A stretch of 64,000 bases of DNA, taken from assembly GCA_028280415.1 (NCBI GenBank), contig JANQLV010000005.1, forward strand, positions 62,001 through 126,000, read 5' to 3'. The position numbers were made by a program, and so were the translations under genes. Within the stretch, counting starts at the first letter, position 1. Every line of letters begins with the position of its first letter. The notes beneath the pieces are model-generated. The model did no database searches and was not told the origin of the DNA. It saw only the letters and a list, made by a program, of their open reading frames with translations. The stretch is from Saprospiraceae bacterium (GTDB lineage: Bacteria; Bacteroidota; Bacteroidia; Chitinophagales; Saprospiraceae). Of this stretch, positions 1-9,003 are shown one piece after another.

Positions 1-250
1 TATAAGGTAGATTAATCGGTGCTTTATAAATATAAGCCCCCTGCTCGATTAAATATAGTTCATCTTCCGCTTTGAAATTACAACCGAGGAAAACAGTATT
101 ATTCATTTCACACTTTTCCCAGTTTATATTTAGCTGAGTGAAGTCCAGAGCCTGGAAAGTACAATCCTTTAGGCAAGGGCTTTCCTGATTAAAAATATCA
201 TCTTGAAGAGTACTAATTACGCGCTCTAGTTTTTCCTTTACATTTCTCAT
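1..250 (-). CDS. LOG-family (TIGR00730-like) protein, N-terminal part only
   Basis: An open frame starts at ATG 250 on the minus strand and runs off the left edge, giving 83 residues without a stop. The visible part contains FLGCNF followed by a short helix and a segment ending in NLPY. This resembles the N-terminal extension of LOG-family Rossmann proteins (often annotated lysine decarboxylase-like or cytokinin riboside monophosphate phosphoribohydrolase), which carry an FLGC motif and then an LPxxPYR segment before the nucleotide-binding fold. The catalytic part (PGGxGTxxE) lies outside the window, so the family call rests on the N-terminus alone. A pentapeptide-like protein is a weaker alternative. 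Nothing upstream on this strand is close enough to suggest an operon. Confidence 0.55.
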   Translation of the reverse strand, partial: MRNVKEKLERVISTLQDDIFNQESPCLKDCTFQALDFTQLNINWEKCEMNNTVFLGCNFKAEDELYLIEQGAYIYKAPINLPY

Positions 251-273
251 ATAAAAATTCTTAATCTTAAAAA

Positions 274-320
274 CTCTGTGGCTCTCTGCGTCTTCTTTGC
301 GTTCTCTGCGTCCGGTAAAA
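274..320. repeat. Degenerate ctctgcgt-type intergenic repeat
   Basis: The motif ctctg(c/t)g recurs about four times in under 50 bases (ctctgtgg, ctctctgcgt, ctttgcgt, ctctgcgt), followed by an A-rich run. It lies directly upstream of the LOG-family gene start. Similar low-complexity strings are, as far as I recall, common between genes in Bacteroidota genomes. No coding role is apparent. Confidence 0.5.
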
Positions 321-361
321 ATTACATACTTTTAGTGCCCGAACCTAACTGCGAAATTGCC

Positions 362-394
362 AAAAAAGAAGCCCTTATCCAAATAGATAAAGGC
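362..394 (-). terminator. Rho-independent terminator (minus strand)
   Basis: The arms 371-379 and 386-394 pair over 9 bp with one position that is C-A on the plus strand and G-T on the minus strand. The loop is 6 nt. Read on the minus strand the hairpin is followed by TTCTTTTTT. No gene that it would end is evident, so it may mark a lost gene or an unrecognised small RNA. Confidence 0.5.
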
Positions 395-700
395 TTAATT
401 AAAGTTGCGGTCTTAATAAATAATATCTTTTCCAAAAGCAGTAACACTTTGCCTTTGAACGTTTAATCAGTTTCTTTTCTTAATGGGGATTTCTTGTCTT
501 TATCGCTAAAGGTCACATTGTTATTACCTTTAGCATACACCTTTGGTTCTGCTACTGCTTTCTATTTTCTGGTGCAAAAACGGGATTTCAGTTTTTATAT
601 TATTTACGCAAGTAAAGGAGTATTCGTTTCAAATAAATTAAAATAATTTTAATATGTTTTCAGGCCGTTTCCAGGTTCCATGTTTTATCTGTTATCCCCT

Positions 701-739
701 AAAAAAAGAACGACTACCGAGTTACGATAGCCGTTCTTT
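701..739 (-). terminator. Rho-independent terminator of the 764-3772 gene
   Basis: Arms 705-716 and 728-739 form a 12-bp stem with one G-U pair on the minus strand and an 11-nt loop. They are followed on that strand by a run of seven T. It sits 25 bases past the stop of the minus-strand gene. Confidence 0.85.
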
Positions 740-763
740 GTGTTTGAATCAAGGTGTTTATCT

Positions 764-3700
764 CTATTCTCTTACTTTCAATACTCTATGTACCAGTTTT
801 TTAAAGCCGCCATATTTTACATTTAGAAAATAAAATCCAGCCTGGTATTCTGTTAAATCGATCTCGATGCTATTACTTCCTGCTGGCAGGATAATGATAT
901 CCATTATCTGGCCTGTTGAATTAACTACTTCTACAGTAGCGTCTGCTTCAAAAGGGCTAACTACTCTTAGCATTGTAATTCCCATTGTAGGATTTGGATA
1001 AGTGATTAGATCTTGCAAATCTTCGCTTTCGAGAACTACAGATTGAACTTCGGAGAAATCAAAAGTACCATTGAAGTCAATTTGCTTAAGTCGGTAATAG
1101 TTACGTCCGAAGAACGGTGTTTCGTCCAGGAATTGATAATTGTTAATTTGATTACTTGTTCCGTTTCCGAATACACTTCCAATAGTTTCAAATCTTTCCC
1201 CGTCTGCGGATCGCTGAATTTCGAAAAAGTAGTTATCCTCTTCCCAGGCCGTTGACCATTTAAGCAATACTTGCTTGGCTTCGTATACCTGAGCCGTAAA
1301 ACCAATTAACTCAACGGGTAGAATTGTGATACACTCTGCTTCATATTCTGAAAGTACATTTACGGTACCGTGTAAAGTCACAGAACAACCCAGAGCATTG
1401 GTAACCGTCAGTTTATATGGTTTTTCACCGGGAGTATTCCAGATAAAATCAGTTGTTCTTCCATTGCTCGTTCCAATCTCTACCGGATTAGTGATGTCAT
1501 CGAGGAAAACCCAGTCGTACTCATAATCAACAACATCCGGGCCTGCGCTAAAGTCTACCGGGAAGCCAACACAGGTCGCATCGCCGATATGTACCTCCGG
1601 AATGAATCCACATTTCAGGTGTAATCCTGCATCATTTCCGGAAACATCAGATCCGGAAGTTACTCTGAATACATCTGAAAGACCAGTAGATGGATTTGCG
1701 TCGCTATCGATAAAATCATTTAAACCAATATTCTGTGTTGTGATACCATAACCTAATGGAAAAGTAGACTCATCGAAAGCAACGTAGTATTTTCCGGGGA
1801 TAACATTGAAGAAGGTGTAAAATCCATTTTCATCAGTTAGGTCATCCGCAATTTTTATATCATCCGCAGTACCTTGGATCATATCATCTCCTGCATCATA
1901 CAGAGATACGGAAACATCCTCAACTCCGTCTACGGTATTTTCCTGTAGACCATCCTTGTCATTATCAAACCAAACGATACCGACAATCTCGACCGGTTTT
2001 ACATAACCTGCATCTACATTGTCAATATCCTTATTACCTGAACCAACAGTAATGATTGAGGACCTGCCATCGATAAAACTTGCATCGCTGTCCAATGCAT
2101 CATCGCCACCTTTATTCGGACTGGTGGGTAAAAAACCACCTGGCGTTGCAAATCTCACAACATAATTTCCGAAAGGTAAATCTTCATAAAGGTATTTTCC
2201 ATCGGCATCTGTTACTTCTAATGTTACATTATTGATGGTATTTCCAAATTCATCCTCCAGGAATACAAATACTCCCTGAATACCCGGCTCGTTATCATCT
2301 CTTAATCCATTGCCATTCAAATCTTCCCAAACCTGATCTCCAATGCTTCCGGATTCGATGCAGGTTTTGATATTATAACTGATTGCATCTACATCGAAAT
2401 CAGGTGAGGTATCGCCATTGGTAGACAGATTAACCAGCTTTAGATATCTGGCATTATTTTGCAAAGTAATGGTGTTGTGGATGTAAAATGTTTTGATGGA
2501 AGTAGAATAGGTATTATTGATTGTAAAATTAATACCATCCTCGGATTCCAGAATTTGCAATCTGGAGTCTCCGGAAAAACTGCTGTTATAGTCCCGGCCC
2601 TTCCAGCTTAAAGTTAATTGATCACCTGCCTCTAGCGTCTCATCCAACTGGATAATCAGATTATCATCTTTATCATAAAACTTTGCGGCTTCTTCGTCAA
2701 TTGCTCCTAAAATATTATCCGAGTTTGCAACACCGTTATTGGCTCCTTTACTGGCGATGTTTCCAGTTTTGCTTACTTCCTCAGCTCCGTCAACACATAC
2801 TACACCATCACCATTAATAATTTTAGCGATGATATTCGATTCACCAAGCCAGTAAATACAACCCAGTCTTCTGGAACATCTTAGAAAGTAAGTCGTTTCT
2901 TCGATTAAGCCAGGCTCTAAGGTAGGATCATCTGCTCCGTCGATGACATCCCAGTGATTAAGTGGAAGTTCCGGATTGGTTGTTTTTAACCACATGTACT
3001 GAATCGTTCCACTTCCTCCGGATGGACTGCTAATATTTTCGATAGTCGATGCTATGAAAGGCCCGCCGGCTATTTCAAAAGCTCCGATTTCACCACCACT
3101 GGTAAGGTTATCACATTCGGTAAGTGGATCACCGCTAAGATTGAAGTTAAAATCTCCTTTATCACCTGATAGGTAGAGATTGGAGTCATCAGGTTGAGAA
3201 TAGATTACAATATCCAGCCATCCGCATGCTCCGAAAATATTATTACCTTCTGTTTGATTAGCACCCGTACCAATCTGAAAAGACGGCCCGTCCCTGTCTA
3301 CCGTGAAATAAGCTCCTTCAGCTGCTCCTGCACCTGTAAAAACGCCCCAGGTAGAAGTGTAATAATACCAGTCAGAAGTGTTGTTATTGCCGCAGTTGCT
3401 GGCTTTTGGACTATTCGCTGGAGTATAAAATGTACGATTATAAAAATCTACATCTACATGAAAAATGATTGTTCCGTTAGTGTTGTTTGTTATTGTCCCC
3501 GTCAAATTTGCGCTTCCATCGCTATATTCTACAAAAGTAGCATCAGAGATGGTGTAATAGGGATCTAATCCCGCAAAACTCAGGTAAGCTCCATAGGCTT
3601 CATTATTATTACAGTGATCTGTGTTAAAAACAGTTCTTGAAATAAGTGAAGTTTGAGCCTCCAGACTAGAAAAACCTAGTAGGAAAGAAAATAAAATACT

Positions 3701-3772
3701 TGCTAAAAATGCTCTTTTGGAAAGCTTGGCTGACAAGAACAAGTTTTGGCCAACTGGTAGAAATCGTAACAT
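764..3772 (-). CDS. Secreted multidomain protein, T9SS type A sorting domain
   Basis: This 1002-residue exported protein has a signal peptide (residues 1-40, ending SSLEAQ) and a beta-rich N-terminal region of unknown fold (41-230). A Cys/Arg-rich module follows (about 232-325, containing RCSRRLGC and GESNI), then a jelly-roll-like stretch (about 330-475). Two SdrD-B-like modules come next (about 478-595 and 596-720; GDxVWEDLNGNG, WFDNDKDG). The C-terminal part has a PKD-like module (725-815), a beta-sandwich beginning PVELIGF with FEIQRSADG and NYYRLKQID (820-920), and a C-terminal sorting domain (925-1002, starting YPNPTMG). The sorting domain implies transport by the type IX system and cleavage or anchoring at the outer surface. 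No catalytic motif is visible, so a structural or adhesive role is an inference. It has its own terminator and no close upstream gene, so it is probably monocistronic. Confidence 0.85.
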   Translation of the reverse strand: MLRFLPVGQNLFLSAKLSKRAFLASILFSFLLGFSSLEAQTSLISRTVFNTDHCNNNEAYGAYLSFAGLDPYYTISDATFVEYSDGSANLTGTITNNTNGTIIFHVDVDFYNRTFYTPANSPKASNCGNNNTSDWYYYTSTWGVFTGAGAAEGAYFTVDRDGPSFQIGTGANQTEGNNIFGACGWLDIVIYSQPDDSNLYLSGDKGDFNFNLSGDPLTECDNLTSGGEIGAFEIAGGPFIASTIENISSPSGGSGTIQYMWLKTTNPELPLNHWDVIDGADDPTLEPGLIEETTYFLRCSRRLGCIYWLGESNIIAKIINGDGVVCVDGAEEVSKTGNIASKGANNGVANSDNILGAIDEEAAKFYDKDDNLIIQLDETLEAGDQLTLSWKGRDYNSSFSGDSRLQILESEDGINFTINNTYSTSIKTFYIHNTITLQNNARYLKLVNLSTNGDTSPDFDVDAISYNIKTCIESGSIGDQVWEDLNGNGLRDDNEPGIQGVFVFLEDEFGNTINNVTLEVTDADGKYLYEDLPFGNYVVRFATPGGFLPTSPNKGGDDALDSDASFIDGRSSIITVGSGNKDIDNVDAGYVKPVEIVGIVWFDNDKDGLQENTVDGVEDVSVSLYDAGDDMIQGTADDIKIADDLTDENGFYTFFNVIPGKYYVAFDESTFPLGYGITTQNIGLNDFIDSDANPSTGLSDVFRVTSGSDVSGNDAGLHLKCGFIPEVHIGDATCVGFPVDFSAGPDVVDYEYDWVFLDDITNPVEIGTSNGRTTDFIWNTPGEKPYKLTVTNALGCSVTLHGTVNVLSEYEAECITILPVELIGFTAQVYEAKQVLLKWSTAWEEDNYFFEIQRSADGERFETIGSVFGNGTSNQINNYQFLDETPFFGRNYYRLKQIDFNGTFDFSEVQSVVLESEDLQDLITYPNPTMGITMLRVVSPFEADATVEVVNSTGQIMDIIILPAGSNSIEIDLTEYQAGFYFLNVKYGGFKKLVHRVLKVRE

Positions 3773-4332
3773 AACTACATGTTTACTTAAATTATAAAAT
3801 TCGTTTCGATAGGAAATAGGTAAACAGCTACTATGTTTGCTACAGTTCTTGTTATGTGTACAGTAAGTTTAAAAGGAGGGAAAAGAGGTTTTTAAATTGG
3901 TCATTACCTCTTTGGTTTGGTTGTCAATTGTTTTACAATCGGGTGTAAGTTACGAATTAAGAGTATACGGCGCAATATTTGAATTTTTAAAAGCGGCATT
4001 ATGAATGCACTTTTAGAGGGGATTCATTTTTCGTTTTTTATAATAAAAAATTATACCTCAGACTCTTATGATTGGAGATTATCTTAAATATAATATATAA
4101 AATAAAAATAAATATTTTTTAATTTTATATCAATAAAATTCCTAAATGAACCGTCACAATTTTATAAATACAGCTACCACTAATAAAATATTGAGTCTTG
4201 TGACAGGCTTATTATTTCTTATTTCAGAGAATATTGGCTTAGGCTATTTTATTGATAGATTTTTGTTGAATAGTTTAAAAGAACGACAGAAGTCCTAATT
4301 CTGATTTTAGTAAATGGATATAGATATATAAC
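3773..4332. other. AT-rich intergenic region
   Basis: The upstream region of the 764-3772 gene is about 560 bases long and very AT-rich between 4060 and 4140. I find no clear promoter pair. A 50-codon plus-strand frame at 4146-4298 encodes a peptide with one hydrophobic stretch (LSLVTGLLFLIS). It has no support beyond being open and is listed only as a possibility. Confidence 0.4.
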
Positions 4333-4371
4333 AAAAAGAAATCCCGAGTTTCATTATTGGAAACTCGGGAT
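4333..4371 (-). terminator. Rho-independent terminator of the 4400-8563 gene
   Basis: A perfect 12-bp stem (4341-4352 with 4360-4371) has a 7-nt loop. On the minus strand it is followed by TTCTTTTTG. It lies 29 bases past the stop codon of the SprB-repeat gene. Confidence 0.9.
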
Positions 4372-4399
4372 GACTTTTATATTCATTTTAAAAGATAAA

Positions 4400-7300
4400 T
4401 TACTCTTTAATAATTCTGATTACGTCCGTGGCATCTTTATCAGCGTATTTGACTTTGATAAAATAAGGACCAGAAGCGTATCTTGTAAAATCAATGGTAC
4501 TTTTTCCAATATTCTCATCTACAATTACCGTTTCCAGTAGTTTACCTGTAGCATCAAATAGCTGCAAGGTTGCATTTCCATTCATATTATAAATGGATTC
4601 CACGAATAAGGTCCCGGAAGCTGGATTCGGATAGACAAAAAATCTTTCATTTCCGATATTGAACATGGCCTCTACTAACTCGGAGAAAACCTGCTGTCCG
4701 TCAGTTAAATCTTCCCGAATGATTCGATAAATGTTTCGACCTATTCTTGGATGCTCATCCATGAAGCTGTATTCATTCATAGTTTGCTGATCACCTTGAC
4801 CACTAACTGTTCCTAAAGTTTCAAAGTCAATACCATCCGCTGATCGCTGAACCTGATAACTGTAAAGGCTGCTCTCCGGAGCCGTAAGCCATGTTACTTC
4901 AATTTCAGTTTGTCCATGAACTTCGGCATTTAAACTAGTCATTGGACCTCCGATACAGGAGTTGACGACAATCACTACGATATTGGATTCTGCAATGAAC
5001 TCGGTACATCCTTCTCTTCTGACACATCGGATGAAAAAGGTCGTTTGAGTCAATTGTGGAGGATCGTAAGTAGGAGCATTGGAGTTAGGAATTTCCATCC
5101 AGCTTCCATTACTCAATGGACCACCTATATTGGATCTCATCCATAAAAATTCAGTAGCCCCGTATCCTCCCGATGGCATAGAAATACTGACCAGGGTATT
5201 AGGGAATTCACCGGGGCAAATTTCCTGATCGTATCCAATCTGACCTCCGTAAGTATAATCTTCGCAGATTAAGAAGATTCCGGCATCATAAGATAAATCG
5301 TCGGGCATGCCTTCAACAACCGTAAAAGGAGCTGTTTTTCCATTGTCAGGATCGGCATCACTATCCAGCTCATCGTCACCACCTTGATCCTGGAGGGTAA
5401 TGAAGTACTCACTCTGATCGATTCCAAATTCAATATAATAAGTCCCCGGATCAACACACTCAAACAGGTAACGTCCAGTATTATCGGTTGCATCGCCATC
5501 CACAATTATATCATCATCCGTGCAAATAGTGCCATCAGGGCCAGCACCTTTTAAACGTATATTGATGTTGGGAACACCTGCTTCCCAGGGCTGTTGAATA
5601 CCGTCGCGGTTCGTATCATAGAAAACAAAATCCCCAATACTAATGCAAGGGAATAATCCGGCATCCACATCATTATTGCAAATAGAAAGACCAAGGGAAA
5701 TATCTTCGGTCATACCTGTAGCTGGATCAACATCACTATCAACTGTCTCATCTATTCCGACATCCTGCGATGTAACTCTATAGCCAGAAGGCGTTTCAAA
5801 GGTTAGGTTATAGGTTCCTGGTAGTAAACCATCGAAAGCATATGAACCGTCAGGATTGCTTGTCGTCGAACGCATTACATTAATTCCACTGTCTGTCGAA
5901 CCACTCAAATTAATAATAACACCATCAATTCCGTTTTCTCCATTATCCTGAATGCCATTTTTATTAGTATCTTCCCAGACAAAGTCACCAATCTTGGATG
6001 GATCATTAAGTTCAACTTCTGCGGTACAGGTACAGTCATTCTGATCAGTTATTGTTACGGAATAGGTTCCCGCACTCAGGTTGCTTGCTGTTGCTCCGGT
6101 TTGACCATTACTCCATTCGTAGCTGTAAGGAAGTGTACCTCCGTTAGCAGAAGCAGTTGCTTCTCCATCACTTCCGCCGAAAGTACTAATATCTACTCCT
6201 TCATTATAGGAAGAGGTTACCATGGCACTACAGGAACTGATGCCATTGGAACCGATAATTACTTCATTGCTTATAGCCGTACAACCATTGTCATCGGTCA
6301 CGGTTGCCGTATAAGTACCAGGAGCCAGGTTTTCAATAGTTGCCGTTGTACCGCCATTACTCCAGGCATAAGAGTAGGGTGGTGTACCTCCAACGGGAGA
6401 AGCAGTGGCAGAACCGTCATTGCTTCCAATGCAGGTTTCATCAATGCCACTTGCACTTACCGCAAGAGCGGAAGGCTCGACAATTGTTGCACTTTCAGAA
6501 GCAGAACAGCCATTGTCATCGGTGACGGTTACCGAATAAACACCAGGAGCCAGGTCAGAAATGGTAGCTGAATTAGCCCCATTACTCCATTCGTAGGTAT
6601 AGTTACCACCACCTCCACTGACATTGGCAGTGATACTTCCGTCTGCAGCTCCGTTACAGGAAACATTGTTTACACTTAGATTGATGGAAGGAACCCCGTT
6701 TCTAGTGACCGTGATCGAGTTGGAAAGCTCGAAACAACCTTCGAGGTCAGCAGCGTTGGCACCTTCGCTTAGACCGGTTAATCCATCCGCATAAACAATA
6801 TACCAGATCAGGCAAATGCCTTCTCCTGCTCCTTCAAAGTTGAAAGGCGGGGCAGGTGGCAGAGCCAGAATATTTAAAGCATCATCGGTAATAATCCAGG
6901 CGGTATTTGGACCATCCGCACCACTAACCGATACGTCTATAAAATCATCGATGCCATCTCCTACACAAACACTCGTTGGATCGTTAGTTGTAATTTCACC
7001 ACCCTCCGGATCAATTCTAATAACTGTAATGGAATTGGAAAAATCAAAACAACCATCCAGGTCAGCAACATTATTACCTACTTCAAGACCCGTTAGTCCA
7101 TCTTGATAACTCAAATGCCAAATTACACAATTGCCTGTACCGGCTCCGTCAAAATTAAAAGGAGGGCCAGTAAAAATTCCAATAATATTTCCCGAAGGAT
7201 CGGTCATTACCCAGGTAGAATTTGGACCGCTATTGCCACTTAAATCAACATCTACAATATCATTAATGCCGTCACCGGCGCATACTTCGAGTTCATCATC

Positions 7301-8563
7301 TGTATCAATCGTTCCTCCGTTTACTTCATCCCCATCAACCGTAGCAGAAGCGGCTTCCGTACAGCCATTATCATCCGTAACGGTTACGGAGTATACCCCG
7401 GGAGCTAAATCACTGATCATTGCTGTATTGGCCCCATTACTCCATTGATAAGTATAAGGCGCGGTACCTGTGATCACGCTAACGGTCGCAGTACCATTAT
7501 TTTCATTACAATCCGAATCTTCGGTACTGATTTCGATTTCTATATCACTATCTTCGAGGTCTATACTAATTATATTTTCACATCCCGTCGCATCAGAAAC
7601 GGTTACGGTATAGGTTCCGGCAGATAAACCATCGATTGTAGCCGTATTTCCTCCATTACTCCATTCGTAGATGAAAGGAGGCGTACCTCCGCTTACATTA
7701 ACGGTCGCAGAACCATTTGTACTATTACAATCGGGGTCCTGACCACTGATGCTTACGCTCAGATCGGATAGCGCTTCGATCGTTACACTTTCAGCATTCG
7801 TACAACCATTAACATCCGTTACGGTTACGCTATAAGTACCGGGGGCCAATCCTGTAACGGTATCAGTCGTGGCACCATTGCTCCATTCAAATATAAAAGG
7901 TGGTGTACCCGTCATTACGCCGGAATAAGCAGAACCATTATCCAGGCCACAATCGGCATCCGTACCTACCGGCATTAACCAAATACCTTCAGGAGATAGC
8001 TCTACATCGATACTCCCGACGGCTGTACAACCATTAGTATCCGTTACGGTAACGGTATAAGTACCCTCGGAAAGGCCACTGGCGACAACAAATGTTTCAC
8101 CGGTACTCCATAAATACGTATAATTGCCTGTACCGCCGGACACATTTACGCTAGCTGTTGCATCGGCTGCACCTACGCAAGTTTCATAAGATGCACTCAT
8201 AAAGAGATCAAGGCCATCTTCTCCGACGATGGTTGCACCTATTTCAATGGCGCCATCTACATCAATCACTGTGACCTCGTAAATGCCGGGACTAAGGTTT
8301 GTAATGGTCTGTGTCGTATCTCCATTACTCCAGGTGTAAGTAAACGGAGCCCATCCGTCAATAGGGTGTGCCGTGGCTGTACCATCATTCGCTCCGGGAC
8401 AGGTAACATCAGTCGAAGTTACTTCCAAATCCAGCAATGCATTGGCATTACCGATAGTACACATGAATAAAAACAGAAATAGGAAAGAGAACAGTTTTCG
8501 GGCAATGTATCTTTTTGTTCCTTTGTAATATCCTACTGTTTTGATTGTAAAATTCCTTTCCAT
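4400..8563 (-). CDS. SprB-repeat surface protein, T9SS type A sorting domain
   Basis: This 1387-residue exported protein has a long basic signal sequence (residues 1-43). Eight SprB-type repeats of about 73 residues follow, each with a core like YxWSNGxxTxxIxxLxxGxYxVTVTDxxGC: five at about 44-412 and three at about 622-850. A tandem pair of roughly 105-residue repeats interrupts them (about 414-520 and 520-620; VCxGDGIxD, PPFNFxGAG, DGLTGL). Two SdrD-B-like modules follow (852-970, 971-1100), then the same Cys/Arg-rich module as in 764-3772 (1105-1205, RCVRREGC), a pre-sorting beta-sandwich (1210-1305), and a type A sorting domain with YPNPASG. SprB repeats occur in gliding adhesins of Flavobacterium. 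Here the sorting domain is type A, not the type B of SprB itself. An adhesive or matrix role is inferred. Confidence 0.88.
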   Translation of the reverse strand: MERNFTIKTVGYYKGTKRYIARKLFSFLFLFLFMCTIGNANALLDLEVTSTDVTCPGANDGTATAHPIDGWAPFTYTWSNGDTTQTITNLSPGIYEVTVIDVDGAIEIGATIVGEDGLDLFMSASYETCVGAADATASVNVSGGTGNYTYLWSTGETFVVASGLSEGTYTVTVTDTNGCTAVGSIDVELSPEGIWLMPVGTDADCGLDNGSAYSGVMTGTPPFIFEWSNGATTDTVTGLAPGTYSVTVTDVNGCTNAESVTIEALSDLSVSISGQDPDCNSTNGSATVNVSGGTPPFIYEWSNGGNTATIDGLSAGTYTVTVSDATGCENIISIDLEDSDIEIEISTEDSDCNENNGTATVSVITGTAPYTYQWSNGANTAMISDLAPGVYSVTVTDDNGCTEAASATVDGDEVNGGTIDTDDELEVCAGDGINDIVDVDLSGNSGPNSTWVMTDPSGNIIGIFTGPPFNFDGAGTGNCVIWHLSYQDGLTGLEVGNNVADLDGCFDFSNSITVIRIDPEGGEITTNDPTSVCVGDGIDDFIDVSVSGADGPNTAWIITDDALNILALPPAPPFNFEGAGEGICLIWYIVYADGLTGLSEGANAADLEGCFELSNSITVTRNGVPSINLSVNNVSCNGAADGSITANVSGGGGNYTYEWSNGANSATISDLAPGVYSVTVTDDNGCSASESATIVEPSALAVSASGIDETCIGSNDGSATASPVGGTPPYSYAWSNGGTTATIENLAPGTYTATVTDDNGCTAISNEVIIGSNGISSCSAMVTSSYNEGVDISTFGGSDGEATASANGGTLPYSYEWSNGQTGATASNLSAGTYSVTITDQNDCTCTAEVELNDPSKIGDFVWEDTNKNGIQDNGENGIDGVIINLSGSTDSGINVMRSTTSNPDGSYAFDGLLPGTYNLTFETPSGYRVTSQDVGIDETVDSDVDPATGMTEDISLGLSICNNDVDAGLFPCISIGDFVFYDTNRDGIQQPWEAGVPNINIRLKGAGPDGTICTDDDIIVDGDATDNTGRYLFECVDPGTYYIEFGIDQSEYFITLQDQGGDDELDSDADPDNGKTAPFTVVEGMPDDLSYDAGIFLICEDYTYGGQIGYDQEICPGEFPNTLVSISMPSGGYGATEFLWMRSNIGGPLSNGSWMEIPNSNAPTYDPPQLTQTTFFIRCVRREGCTEFIAESNIVVIVVNSCIGGPMTSLNAEVHGQTEIEVTWLTAPESSLYSYQVQRSADGIDFETLGTVSGQGDQQTMNEYSFMDEHPRIGRNIYRIIREDLTDGQQVFSELVEAMFNIGNERFFVYPNPASGTLFVESIYNMNGNATLQLFDATGKLLETVIVDENIGKSTIDFTRYASGPYFIKVKYADKDATDVIRIIKE

Positions 8564-9003
8564 AATGGATTTACAAATTTAGGATTAAAAAATGTTTGTT
8601 AAAGTGTTCGTAATTCAATAAATCAAGAAGCCTACCGTATAAATGAGTTTCTCAATTTATTCAAATTCTTTAGTTATAATTTTACTTTGCTTTTATGGAA
8701 CTTATGGAGTCTAAATGAAAACTAATGCAAACATTAGTTAATGATTAATATCGGATTCCTGTTGAGTGTAAAAATAAAAAAATATTACTATCTAACCACC
8801 TGCCTGGTGATTGAAATAAATGGAAATCCGAGATTATTCGGGCTTTGTCGGTTTTGGATACTTGAAATGAGGGGGTATTAAAGGTTTCTATTTAGCCATA
8901 AAGGTACTAAATAAAAAGGGCATTTACAATAGCAGTATTTAATTAGGATTTTGTAAAGTTAAGGACTTACTCTGTGTAAGTCCTTAAAGTACAGGGCGGT
9001 TTG
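8564..9003. other. Intergenic region with inverted repeats
   Basis: This holds the upstream sequence of the SprB-repeat gene and the 3' flank of the lyase gene. Visible elements are a TAAATTTG box on the minus strand (8574-8581, only 10 bases before the ATG), an 8-bp inverted repeat AACTAATG/CATTAGTT (8720-8739), and a 12-bp hairpin (8959-8987). No gene is apparent. Confidence 0.4.
8959..8987 (-). terminator. Hairpin after the lyase gene, possible terminator
   Basis: A perfect 12-bp stem (8959-8970 with 8976-8987) has a 5-nt loop and lies 16 bases past the stop of the 9004-11670 gene. The base run after it on the minus strand (AACTTTAC) is only weakly T-rich, so termination is likely but not certain. 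Confidence 0.5.

Larger units (their letters stand above)
251..763. other. Intergenic region with repeat and two terminators, no convincing gene
   Basis: About 510 bases lie between the LOG-family gene and the first secreted-protein gene. They hold a degenerate short repeat (274-320) and two minus-strand terminator-like hairpins (362-394 and 701-739). A plus-strand reading frame at 278-466 starts inside the repeat and has no recognisable product. On the minus strand about 30 codons (near 471-570) encode a hydrophilic peptide ending SPLRKETD, but the frame has no ATG. It may be a gene relic. Confidence 0.5.

Noticed and set aside
278-466. 62-codon plus-strand open frame after the LOG-family gene
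   Set aside because: It begins inside a low-complexity intergenic repeat, runs across a terminator-like hairpin and gives a product with no recognisable family or signal.
6000-8400. Regularly spaced repeats that look CRISPR-like at DNA level
   Set aside because: The spacing of about 220 bases matches SprB protein repeats of about 73 residues, the frame stays open throughout, and the units are diverged, not identical.
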